Below are positions 35,327 to 44,590 of a stretch of 64,000 bases of DNA, in pieces (positions within the stretch are counted from its first letter, which is position 1; each line of letters begins with the position of its first letter). Source of the DNA: Hymenolepis diminuta. Lineage: Eukaryota; Platyhelminthes; Cestoda; Cyclophyllidea; Hymenolepididae. Below the pieces are notes generated by a model that saw only the letters and a program-made list of their open reading frames with translations, searched no databases and was not told where the DNA came from. Location of the stretch: positions 4,104,120 to 4,168,119 of the forward strand of contig CAADRB010000010.1 in the NCBI GenBank assembly GCA_900708905.1, in the 5' to 3' direction. The position numbers were made by a program, and so were the translations under genes.

Positions 35327-36044
35327 TTAGTAAATTCGTGGTCGGGATCGTGGTCTTCTATGGCATGTTGGAAATTCCGTGATCTGAGATATGGACCTAC
35401 GAGATTTGGATTGGGATTCATTGTGACATCCTTTCGACACTTTCGTAGGAATAGTCGATGTATCATTTGTTCTGTGCTTCCCAGTTTTGACGTCTTTACC
35501 CTTAGTTCTCCATCTGCTTCTTTTCGTGGATGGTGAAAAATTGTTTATAGAACTGGTAACAAGAAATGCGTTTTGAAGTTCCGAAAATGAGCTGTTGGAC
35601 AGTGAAATTTATGCCAAGTTTTCGCCCTTTGGGCATGTTGAGAATCTTCTTGATTTAGAACACCTAATGTCTCGTCTTTTGAAATAACTGCGAAGTGATG
35701 CTTCAGTAGATGCTGGAGGCATCAGTTCAACAGGGTTTTCATTTTCTTCAGGATTAAGAGTCTCATCATCGTCATTAGATAATTTCATAGCAAATATCTG
35801 ATTATTGCTCTTCTTGGCGTCCTTCCTGGCCGATACTATGATAATTTTAATCTTGTTCTTTTCGATTTTCTTGCAAAAAATGTTTTATCTTCCCTTCTGA
35901 GTAAAACCCTATCTTGTTTACTACGCATCTCGAGTTGGCCACCTCCAGAATACTTCTGATCATCTCGGCGCCAAAATTTGCTTGTTTCCGGCATTTTTGG
36001 CGTGACGACATGAAAAAAGAGATCATTATCGATTCTACTGACAT
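35327..36044 (-). pseudogene. PH-like domain family pseudogene (copy 4)
   Basis: From ATG at 36042-36044 the frame has the family pattern: SSRQKCRKQANF, KIGFYSEGKIKHFLQENRKE, KIKIIIVSARKDAKK and IFAMKLSNDDDE. It aligns strand by strand with KVLFKGKKEVIIRKNIEKTK, KKIIVMAAKTEKK and IYALKFPDEENF of copy 5. The N-terminal 25 residues are degraded. The tail is much shortened and broken by a stop, and the end is CHRRPRSRPRIY, corresponding to the Cys-rich end of copies 2 and 3. The last 20 or so bases (CCCGACCACGAATTTACTAA) are nearly identical to those of copy 3. A weak TATA-like ATAAAAG lies near 36100. This is a non-functional relic. Confidence 0.72.
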
Positions 36045-36110
36045 TTTTTAAACGTTTTTGTGTGTGCAAATTTGGACACTCTGATGTATACGTATCACTT
36101 TTATGCAATT

Positions 36111-37059
36111 TGTTGGAGTTAGGATAACAACTGGCGATTTACAGCTAACAAATTACAACAGCAATAACAGTCAGCAAGTCGTGGCTGTTTGAGTAAGAAC
36201 TAACAATAATTGTGAAGCAGAACACCAAGAGTTGATTAGACCAAAAATGTACTCAAGGAAGCCACAACGAGTTTGAAATGAGTGACGGAGAGAGAGAGAG
36301 AGGGGGGGGGCGTGCTGAGGAAGTGGAGATGAGCAGGAAGCATAGAAGCCGTAACTGATAACCGTGAGTTGTTCTTGTGTTGAAAACAAAGACATCTTTA
36401 TATGAGTCACTTGGATAAGGCCGGGCAAGAGTCTGAGCTCAGATGTGTTTTTTATGTGAAACTAGGCTGTTATAGAAAAGGAGGGAAATAAATGGGCGTG
36501 TTGAGACATGGCAGATAGGGGTTATATGTCATAGGGACATAAAAGATGTCATCCAACTTCGTGGGTGAAAGACCGAAGTATTGTCATAGAGTAAAGTAAT
36601 TCTAGAAGTACATTGAAAGTTATCCTTCAACTTACAACGCAAGCGAGTTTGGAACGATAGATGGTGTTCTTTGGCAGAAATCTAATAAGTCCCTTCTCTT
36701 ACCTTATCTCATATTAATTAAATTATGCTCATTTAAATAAAATTTAATAGAATTATTCTATCTCTACTTGGTGGTTAATTTATATGAGTTTGCGTAATAG
36801 TATTTATGCGCATTTTTATAAATGCTTTTCTTATATTTGTTTAAAAAACAGTTTAATTAATTAACTACCAAGTAGCACATTGCTGTCACACGATTATTGC
36901 CCTATCACATTAATGTTATATCGCGTTCCAAATTCTCGCCTTCACACTTAATCATTAGTGTCCTTTTAAATGCAAAAAATGCGATTTTTATAGTAAAAGA
37001 CTTTAAACAAGGAAAAATAATATGGAGCAAATAAGAACTAAAGAGAGTAAGATAAATAA
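36111..37059. other. Intergenic sequence with GA/G microsatellite
   Basis: A (GA)n tract running into nine Gs lies at 36288-36310. The motif GAAAACAAAGACATCT near 36383 recurs near 61832 beside another GA-rich tract, so a short diverged repeat may be present. No gene. Confidence 0.35.
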
Positions 37060-37170
37060 AGAGGAAAAATGAAGTCAGGACATTAAATGGATTTTATTTT
37101 ATTTATGGCTACAGTTCATAGCGTCATTTCCTATTATTCGAAAGTTCACATTTCATAATCTGATCCCTGT
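37060..37170 (+). repeat. R1-related repeat, copy e
   Basis: CAGTTCATAGCGTCATTTCC followed by TTCACATTTC and CTGATCCCTG aligns with CAGTTCATTGCGTCACTTTC and TTGACATTTC at 44515-44565. It lies about 1 kb upstream of broken family copy 4. Confidence 0.45.
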
Positions 37171-38263
37171 TTTCTGATCATTGTCATGTCTGTGACCTTC
37201 AGGGCTTATTAACCACTTGAAAAAATTGTTCAATCTTGATGCTTTTTTTCGATCCGCCAAGAATAACTCGTTGATACTAAGTAAGATGTTCTAAATTTAT
37301 GAGGAACTCCCCGGTTTTTACTTGCTTTGTACTCTAGAGACTCGATTTCATACACAAATTCATGTTCTTAGGATTCTAATAGTAACCTTCTGCCTATCCG
37401 ATAATAATAGACTAAAGAATAATTAGAAACCTGTGCCTACATTGTGAACGAGAAGCAGAGAAGGAAAGATATGAAATGGAATAAAGAGGCTAACGGCTTT
37501 GTAATGGTGAAGTTAGGTGTTTTGTCACCATCCAATTATTCAGCCTTTACAAATCCAGGTAAAAACTTTGCCCTGCTTTCGAATATATTAAACTTGTTCC
37601 TTGAAGCATGTTATCAAGAATAACAAATTGCATGTCAAATATAGTAAAAACAGGAATCCAATTAAAATATTTTTGAGTGGATAAAGAGAATAGAATGAAA
37701 TCAATCCCATAAAACTAACGGAAATTCAGAAAAAATTAATTAGTTTTTCTTATCCTCTTTCATTCAGACTCAATACAAAACTTGGTAATAGTTGATTTAC
37801 CAATTTATATAATCAGGGAGCTTTTTATTCTCAAATTGCTGTTTCTACTTATGTGATTTAAGTACCACCCTAATACTTCAATATAATGATTGCTCAACAC
37901 TTTTTAGTGATAAATGGATGTTTCATCGAAAATTTTGTGAAAAGTTAAGGTGATAAGTTCATTCTTTGTATCGATTTGAGGACATTTATTTTTAATCCTT
38001 TTAATGAATACTTCAAAATTGCAGTTATAAATTATTATATTTGATTCCATGAAATGCTAGTTTAAACTTAACACTAAACAGTTTGAAATTCAGCTCTTCT
38101 ATGAGCAAAATTAATCTTTAAGATCAGAAAGTAACAAACTTATTTTATAAATTCAACTGTTGAATAAACCTAACCTTGTATTTAATTAAACAAAATTATA
38201 TACCTCAAATAATTATTAATAAATAAATCCAAATAAAATACTGACAGTTCAATATTTATCATG
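37171..38263. other. Intergenic sequence, 3' flank of family copy 5
   Basis: No supportable feature. Confidence 0.4.
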
Positions 38264-38269
38264 TTTATT
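38264..38269 (-). terminator. Putative poly(A) signal of PH-like gene copy 5
   Basis: AATAAA on the minus strand 150 bases past the stop codon. Confidence 0.4.
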
Positions 38270-38418
38270 TAAACAAAACTTGAATATGCAGAAATACGAA
38301 AAATCGTCAATTCAATGTAATGTGGCAGGGTGGAGTAGGATGCAGTACCAAATTTGTTTAGTTAGCTCGAAATTGAGGTATAATAGTAATCTGGATATTC
38401 CATATATTCCACTACACC

Positions 38419-39729
38419 CTAAGACTTCGATTTGTGTGATTTAACTCTGGGTCTTTGGAGAACATCTCTAGACATAATGGTGGAGGACGAAGAGCTACTA
38501 TCGGCACTGGGATCTCTATACTGCCAAACGTTGACCTTTGGTCCTGGTCGATTCCCCATAGTCAAAGAGCTACTTGAAGAGCTACTTGAAGAGCTGCTTG
38601 AAGAGCTACTAGAAGTTGTGGACACACGTCTTATTCTACTTGTTCGACGGCTACCACTTTTGCTCGCACTCCTTGCATTTGAACGATTCACCGGCACTAG
38701 ACGGTAGATTAGATTTTCATTATATAAATCAGTAGAGGTTGTCGAAGTACTTGAACTCCTACTGCTGCTCCTAGATGAAGATGTGAGAGATGAAGGAGAT
38801 GAAGCGTAATGATGTGAATCTCCTTCGCTAGATTTTACCATTCCCTTTCCAGGGATATAGTTAAGGTAGCTCACTTCCGCTCTAGATCTATGCTTCTTGG
38901 ATCCATCTCTCATAGGGTAGACATCATTAGGAGACATCTTTCTGGGCTTCCGTTGTGGATTTCGGGAGTGTTTTGATGAATTCAAAACGTCCGTGGTAAC
39001 ATAAGATGCAGTACTTGGCAATTCCGCAGATGATTCGGATGTAACCGGAGGTCTAGAATGTCTTTGTTGAGACTGTGGTTTTCGTTGTTTTTGGTGTTTC
39101 GATCGTGATGGTCTTCTTGAAGAAGAAGATGATGATGATGATGACGATGACGAAGATTGCGATCTTAATTTTGCATTTGCATATCTTGGTGGGCTTGGAG
39201 AGTGTGTTGATGATCGTCGACTTGATTGAAAGGTCCTAGGAGTTGACCTATGATGTCCTGAAAGTGAGGACTCACTGCGTGGTCTTTCATAGTTCGCGGA
39301 ATCTCGGGAATGAAGGTTATTATAGGAATGTGGTGATCTATGACCAGTTGGAGTCGGTGTCCGCGCAGTTGGAGGTTGTTTTTCAACAATAGGTTCAGAA
39401 GAATCAGCACTGATATCTTCCGAGAATCTCTTGAAATTTTCTTCATCAGGGAATTTCAGAGCGTATATTTCAGTTAGATTCTTCTTTTCTGTCTTAGCCG
39501 CCATCACAATAATTTTTTTCTCCTTATTCTTCTTTGTCTTTTCAATGTTCTTGCGAATAATCACTTCCTTTTTTCCTTTGAATAACACCTTCTCCTTAGT
39601 GACTTTACACCTAATCTTCTCCTCTTTCGCCTTGGCTGCCTTCTGTAACGCCTTGGACATGTCAGCATCCAATTTGGCCGGCTTCTTGCATTTTGCCGCG
39701 TGGATATGCGAAACAAGATACTCACTCAT
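38419..39729 (-). CDS. PH-like domain, poly-Ser protein (family copy 5)
   Basis: This frame is an intact, intronless 436-residue protein. ATG at 39727-39729 is preferred: the 15 codons that remain open upstream begin with GTG and include the start-site motif, so they are leader. Residues about 36-106 are the Lys-rich PH-like domain (KVLFKGKKEVIIRKNIEKTK, KKIIVMAAK, IYALKFPDE, helix ENFKRFSEDI). The tail is Ser/Arg/His-rich with two uninterrupted poly-Ser tracts of about 13 and 17 residues (near residues 190 and 380), a repeated RS/SR style and the motif YRLVPVN. The end is RVKSHKSKS, without the Cys motif of copy 2. Predicted pI is very basic. The role is unknown. RS-like tails can bind RNA or be heavily phosphorylated, but that is speculation here. 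I recall this domain being catalogued as a trematode PH-like domain. Confidence 0.8.
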   Translation of the reverse strand: MSEYLVSHIHAAKCKKPAKLDADMSKALQKAAKAKEEKIRCKVTKEKVLFKGKKEVIIRKNIEKTKKNKEKKIIVMAAKTEKKNLTEIYALKFPDEENFKRFSEDISADSSEPIVEKQPPTARTPTPTGHRSPHSYNNLHSRDSANYERPRSESSLSGHHRSTPRTFQSSRRSSTHSPSPPRYANAKLRSQSSSSSSSSSSSSSRRPSRSKHQKQRKPQSQQRHSRPPVTSESSAELPSTASYVTTDVLNSSKHSRNPQRKPRKMSPNDVYPMRDGSKKHRSRAEVSYLNYIPGKGMVKSSEGDSHHYASSPSSLTSSSRSSSRSSSTSTTSTDLYNENLIYRLVPVNRSNARSASKSGSRRTSRIRRVSTTSSSSSSSSSSSSSSSSLTMGNRPGPKVNVWQYRDPSADSSSSSSTIMSRDVLQRPRVKSHKSKS

Positions 39730-39761
39730 TATTGATAGCTTCTCAAAACACGACGCACTTT

Positions 39762-39800
39762 CACAACTGTGCACTACGACCTTAATCTGCGCCTCTTATA
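39762..39800 (-). promoter_or_regulatory. TATA box and conserved start-site motif of copy 5
   Basis: On the minus strand TATAAG (39795-39800) is followed 26 bases later by GTGCACAGTTGTG (39762-39774), sharing 12 of 13 bases with the motif at copy 2. The leader would be about 40 bases. Confidence 0.6.
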
Positions 39801-40439
39801 CCAACTTCTAGCACTCAAAACGCACAGACTCGTCATTGTACCTACTACACAATCACTCTCCAACCAAAACACAATAGGTGTAATTTTTCTGTTACGTATA
39901 TGAGCTGACAGTCCCCTCCTTATACTTCAGTGCACCCACTTGTCTTTCTGACTTCAGATTTTCTGCGTTGTTTCTACCCACCAATCAAATGTTGAGCTGC
40001 GATTGAGATTTATGCTGAGTAAGATCCAGAGGTGTTAATATATTAACTATTAAATTTGTCTAGATTGTAAATGTGTGATAATCCAGATAGTGTTAAGGGT
40101 TTCACCATTCAATTCTTTTCCTCTTGTTGTTATTTTTGTTACTGAATTACTAAAATCGTGGTACTAATACTTAAAGACTAACAATATTTTACTATTTAAA
40201 GCTCAAATTGTCTGTTATTAGATTAGAGCATTAAAATCAGCACAATTAAATTCGTTCAGGACATAGAAATTAATTGACAGTAGAGGGAAAGATTACATTC
40301 AAACCAGGTTAGAAGCCCTTGGTCTTTCTTATCACTTTCAGCGTCTTAAAAGATGAGATTAATTCATTTATTACCGGTGATAAAACAGGGGAAAGCATTC
40401 AAACGTACTATCTAATATGAATTAAGAAATGTGGATCGA
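39801..40439. other. Upstream flank of copy 5
   Basis: No gene is seen between the promoter and the R1-related segment. Confidence 0.4.
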
Positions 40440-40595
40440 GTAGACGTAGAAAATAAAGTCACACCACCAAAAATTTTTACAAAATTTAATCTTTATGTTC
40501 AAATTATATTATTTTTACTACTTGAGTATACGCCACTGCTTCTCAGATTCCAATGCCAAAATTTTATGATTTGTCCACCACTTCCTAATTGAATT
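40440..40595 (+). repeat. R1-related repeat, copy f
   Basis: It contains CACTGCTTCTCAGATTCCAA, matching the CACTGCTTC-GAGTTCCAA segment of copy b, with a similar AT-rich left half. Confidence 0.35.
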
Positions 40596-40603
40596 TATAT
40601 TTA

Positions 40604-40795
40604 CAGCTTTCGGAGCGTCCTGTTCTTTGCATCAGAACCAATGTGCGCCTGCACCTTGATGATGGACAACTTTGGGACAACCTGCGGGAATTGATTATCT
40701 TCAGACAAAACGAACACTACAGTGATGAGCTTTGTTTTGCTGGACCCCTGTCGCCTCTCTTGTTGAAATGGATTTTCCTCCAAAGTTTTGATTGA
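40604..40795 (+). CDS. Exon-like segment, member of a duplicated pair
   Basis: After a good acceptor (TTATATTTACAG, ending at 40603) the frame reads LSERPVLCIRTNVRLHLDDG, then QLWDNLRELIIFRQNEHYSD. The block around LWDNLRELII is repeated at 42857 with 33 of 37 bases identical in the best stretch. Some differences are third-position changes, which suggests past coding constraint. The frame ends in two stops without an obvious donor. The opposite strand is also open over the same block, so strand assignment is only probable. No family recognised. Confidence 0.3.
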   Translation, partial: QLSERPVLCIRTNVRLHLDDGQLWDNLRELIIFRQNEHYSDELCFAGPLSPLLLKWIFLQSFD

Positions 40796-41204
40796 TGATA
40801 ACACAATCATGGACAGAACTCGAGAGCGCATTAATCGCCAGCTTCTGCGACTCCCGACCTCGTGGTGTCTATTCCCTTGTCTGTTGATTTGAATTTCGTT
40901 GTGTCTTCAGCTTCAATCTCTGAGACATTTTTAGACGACCATTCAAATTATTAGCCCAATTCTCTTTCGATTGCATGAATTATGAGATTGAGTAGCAAAA
41001 CTTTTGAACAGGAATTGGAATTCACTGCATTAGATTCAGCATTCGGTCGATTCTATATTTCACTGACTTCTATTCCGACTAAACCTCACGAATCCAATTT
41101 TTATTCTCAGTCACCCAGCACTTCATATATAATTATTATTATCCATAGTAATACAAAAATTACGATTTTTAATTGTGAAAAAAACTGATATCGATTAATA
41201 AGAA

Positions 41205-41365
41205 GTCCAACAAGTGATAAAGGAAAGGGGATCAAAAAGACAGAGAGCAACGAAAGGTACCAAGGAATCTTACTTCATTTTATTTTGGGCTCAGGTTGTA
41301 TAATATTTACCAAAGAACCAGTTTCACTTACTAATTTTAGGATTTCTTGCGATATATCTTGAATG
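41205..41365 (+). repeat. R1 repeat, copy c
   Basis: It contains GGGGATCAAAAAGACAGAGA, then AAGGAATCTTACTTCATTTT and CTCAGGTTGTATAATATTTA, aligning with copies a and d. It lies about 1.45 kb upstream of copy 5. Confidence 0.55.
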
Positions 41366-42840
41366 GAGATGGAAGTGCGACTTAAGAGTAGACTTCCTAT
41401 CTTCCAACACATTTGAAACCGTATATAACTGCATATTAGTTTCATGGCCATTAGTTTCCAGATTCACATATTTGCGTCTGTTGCCTCCACTGAACTATCG
41501 TATTAAACGTATTCACTAGTTCTGAAGGTTTCCGCCTCCTTTTTGTTGGTAGAAATTGTCTTTTTCTCATGATCTGAAGAATTCTTTGAATTTTTATCCT
41601 TCTTTCGTTTTTTAGGCGCATCCCTCCTCCTGTTTTAAAAAATTCAGGAATTTTGATCAATTCCCTGTTTGTCAGTGGAGGACCTATTCTTTGCACGGCA
41701 GCATAGCTCTTTATAACCATCTTCACTACTGTTGACCCTCATGCTGCTTGAATGGATAGAACCGAGCAAAATGCTATTCATTACAAAACCAACAAGGAGA
41801 TGTCTGAAGAATTGATAAATTTTTCATTTTGTTAGAATTTGTTGGATTATTACGAAGTTGTAACTTCATTGTTTTAGATTGCTTTGCGGGGCATTTTAAA
41901 CCAAAACTGTCCTTCAGATTCTCAATCCGGTGACACTTAATAGTATGATATGAAAATGTGATAGTTGTCTCTCGTTTGATTCTCTTTAGTTAGCCGATTT
42001 GAGAGCACACATAGGGAGGAGATTTTAGTCCGTTGCTAAAAACATTCTGAAAGAGGCAATTTTTTAAATGGGCTACTTTAGAAAGTTTTCCAGTTTTCTC
42101 CTGGTCTCCTGGAGATAATTAAACAATTGTATCTCGATTTAAAGTCTGATCTCCAAAGTAGTTCCACAACTTCATTAAATTTTAGGTCTGCAAATCTGTT
42201 GAGTTAGACCGCATTAGTCAACCTCTCAAACTAGGTTTTACCGAACTTTTGCATTAATATTTAAACTTTTTTCACATTGGGACATTTTTCATTTTAGTCT
42301 AAAATACATCCTTGCATTTCTGAACAATTTTGCAAACATGCAATTATTTTCAACAACATAGTGAAAATCGCTGATTTGTTAAGGAAGAATATCTGTCAGT
42401 GAAATAGTGCAAGATGATCGGACCTGACTGGACTGAGGGGAATTTTCTCTCTCCTTGTCTTGCCGTTGAAGAGCTTCCATTTGTTGAAAGATTATGGAAC
42501 CCCTGGGTTGCCTAAGTAATATTTACTTGCCATTCTTTAGACTGTCAAACTGAGTTCGTCGCCACTTTTGTAACTGTTCAGTCGTCGATTTGTATAAGAT
42601 AAGACTCCTTTATGCAGTAGCACTGCTAGGAGATCAATTTCTGTTGTTATGACCCATCCGCCCACAGATATCACTAGACTAAAATTGACCCAGATAGAGT
42701 AGAAGGTTAAGACAGAATGCAGTAGATCAAAAGTATTTATCAATCAAACGAAGTCAATGCATAGGAAAATAAGTTGTATCTATGTCATTGATGTTCAGAG
42801 ATTAAAACACTGCCGGATTGATAACATTTTTAAACTAAAA
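41366..42840. other. Intergenic sequence
   Basis: Two minus-strand frames here (41451-41726, very Lys/Arg-rich; 42537-42743, with a hydrophobic stretch) have protein-like composition but no start, splice or family evidence, so I do not call them as genes. Confidence 0.35.
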
Positions 42841-42856
42841 TAACTTTCGAGTTGTC

Positions 42857-43020
42857 AGGAGCAAGGTACGCTCGCGTTTTGATAAGGATGTTCAACGAAT
42901 TTGGGATAACCTGCGGGAATTGATTATTCCCAGACAGTATATCTACTTGTTTTGTCAGATTCTTATCACTTCGTTTACATGTCTCTCGATTGAGCTGTTT
43001 TATTGTTTATCACGTTTATG
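42857..43020 (+). pseudogene. Second copy of the duplicated exon-like segment
   Basis: It reads KVRSRFDKDVQRIWDNLREL followed by IIPRQYIYLF, aligning with NVRLHLDDGQLWDNLRELII at 40604. The shared DNA block includes ACCTGCGGGAATTGATTA. A possible donor (AGACA/GTATAT) follows. Frame and context are otherwise weak, so it may be a relic of a tandem duplication about 2.25 kb long. Confidence 0.35.
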
Positions 43021-43029
43021 TTCAGGTTT

Positions 43030-43995
43030 ATTCCAGTGGTCAGTCAAATGACAGATTCTTAAGCGGTTTAAACCATATACTGGAAAGCCTTCTCACTATT
43101 ACGCTATGGAAAGTAGTTGTTACACAATATTTAATGATAACTAAGTATATACTTCCGTAAAACCGAGTGTAACTAAAAATACTTTCTCAACAAATCTCAG
43201 ATAAATTTTTCTTTGTGACACTACATTGTCAATTATCAGCATACCTATATTGTATGCATATTTGTATACCACATATTTTTTTCTGAAAAGTTTTATATTC
43301 TTATTACTGTATTTGGCGGGCTTCAGCAGTTATATGAAATTTAATAATGTTTGTGAAAGCGCAAAAGTGCAAAGGATGTTGTAACTCTGTGCTGTGTATT
43401 CAGTTTGAAAGAGAAAATTAACTGATTTATTATGCACTATAAGTAAAAGATGGAACAAGCAGGATAACTATAAGATCCTTATTTCCATTATATGTTTGCT
43501 TTCAATTTTATTTCTCTTTTAAAGCCAGCAAGCATAAGCAAGCCTCTCATTACTAAAGTTTATGCTCAACACCAGATATCGATTGATATACTACACCAAA
43601 CAGTGCATCTTTTAAGTCCGCTTCTTAAAATTTGGCGATATTCTTACGCGTGATCTGTTATGTTACCGCCTTTGTAATATGAAAAAGAATTTTAAGGCGT
43701 TAAAATTTGTCATCTTCAATTAGCATCTGCTGACTATGCTCAAGAATGTTACTCAACTCGAATTAATGACTATTAATTAACACACACCCATCCGCCTCAT
43801 CATTTCGTCACTGAAGTTTACTGAATAAGAGAGTTTCAAATCCCAAATCTTTCAGATATATTTCAATTACTACTGAGATTTTTAAATAAATTTATAGCAA
43901 AGGACCGCAAAGTTAAATTATATTTGCTTTAAAAACCTTTCGTTCGAAAAGTAAATAACCGTAATCGGGAAGCGGTAAAATCCAATTAGGAATAA
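43030..43995. other. Intergenic sequence
   Basis: Nothing supportable. Confidence 0.4.
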
Positions 43996-43999
43996 AGAG

Positions 44000-44170
44000 G
44001 GAGAAGGAATCGAAATGATTTCGAGAATATTGCCAAGTTATCAAAAGTCTTTTACCCCAATTGATATTTGGGATTCAGGCCATATAGTATTTATTTAACG
44101 GCTAGTTCATCGTTTCAAGTTCCAAAATTCAAATTTCACTAATCTTCCCCCAAATGCTTTCTACAATGTT
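44000..44170 (+). repeat. R1 repeat, copy d
   Basis: It contains GGAATCGAAATGATTTCGAG, then AAAAGTCTTTTACCCCAATT and GATTCAGGCCATATAGTATT, the same order as copies a and c. Confidence 0.5.
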
Positions 44171-44394
44171 CCGTACTTATTGACTAGTTGATTAAGTAAG
44201 ATAGTCAGTCATGTCAATTTAATTCAATTTTATCTTTTAAAATCTGTTTAAACAGTACGATAAGCCTTGAGCTAGTAGTTGAGACTAGTAAAGGTATATT
44301 AGGTATTGTTATTTATTTTGAAATTTAACATATTTTTGCAACTATTATTATCCAGCATTTCTTATAGTTATTAAGCATTTACAGGATGAATCGT

Positions 44395-44590
44395 AGGATT
44401 AGTCCGATAAGATGGACGGATAGAAATAGGTAATCAAAATTAGGGTCTCAAAAGAGATTTACATCATTTGATTCTGACTTCATCAGGTTGAGTATTTTTT
44501 ACACTTGATGAGCGCAGTTCATTGCGTCACTTTCTAATGTTCAACAGTTGACATTTCCGTATTTGATCTCTAAGTTTCTTATCGAGTTTT
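44395..44590 (+). repeat. R1-related repeat, copy g
   Basis: It contains TTTACATCATTTGATTCTGA, then CAGTTCATTGCGTCACTTTC, which pairs with copy e at 37060, and TTTGATCTCTAAGTTTCTTA. Confidence 0.45.

Noticed and set aside
35270..35536. Plus-strand frame over the end of family copy 4
   Set aside because: Antisense to the pseudogene tail. The minus strand carries the family motifs.
38432..38707. Leu/Glu repeat protein on the + strand
   Set aside because: It is the antisense shadow of the poly-Ser region of family copy 5.
39730..39774. Extended N-terminus of PH-like copy 5 starting at GTG
   Set aside because: The extra codons contain the conserved start-site motif and do not align with other copies; the ATG at 39729 does.
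41451..41726. 91-codon Lys/Arg-rich minus-strand frame
   Set aside because: No start context, splice sites or family match. Composition can arise from the AT-rich, purine-skewed DNA here.
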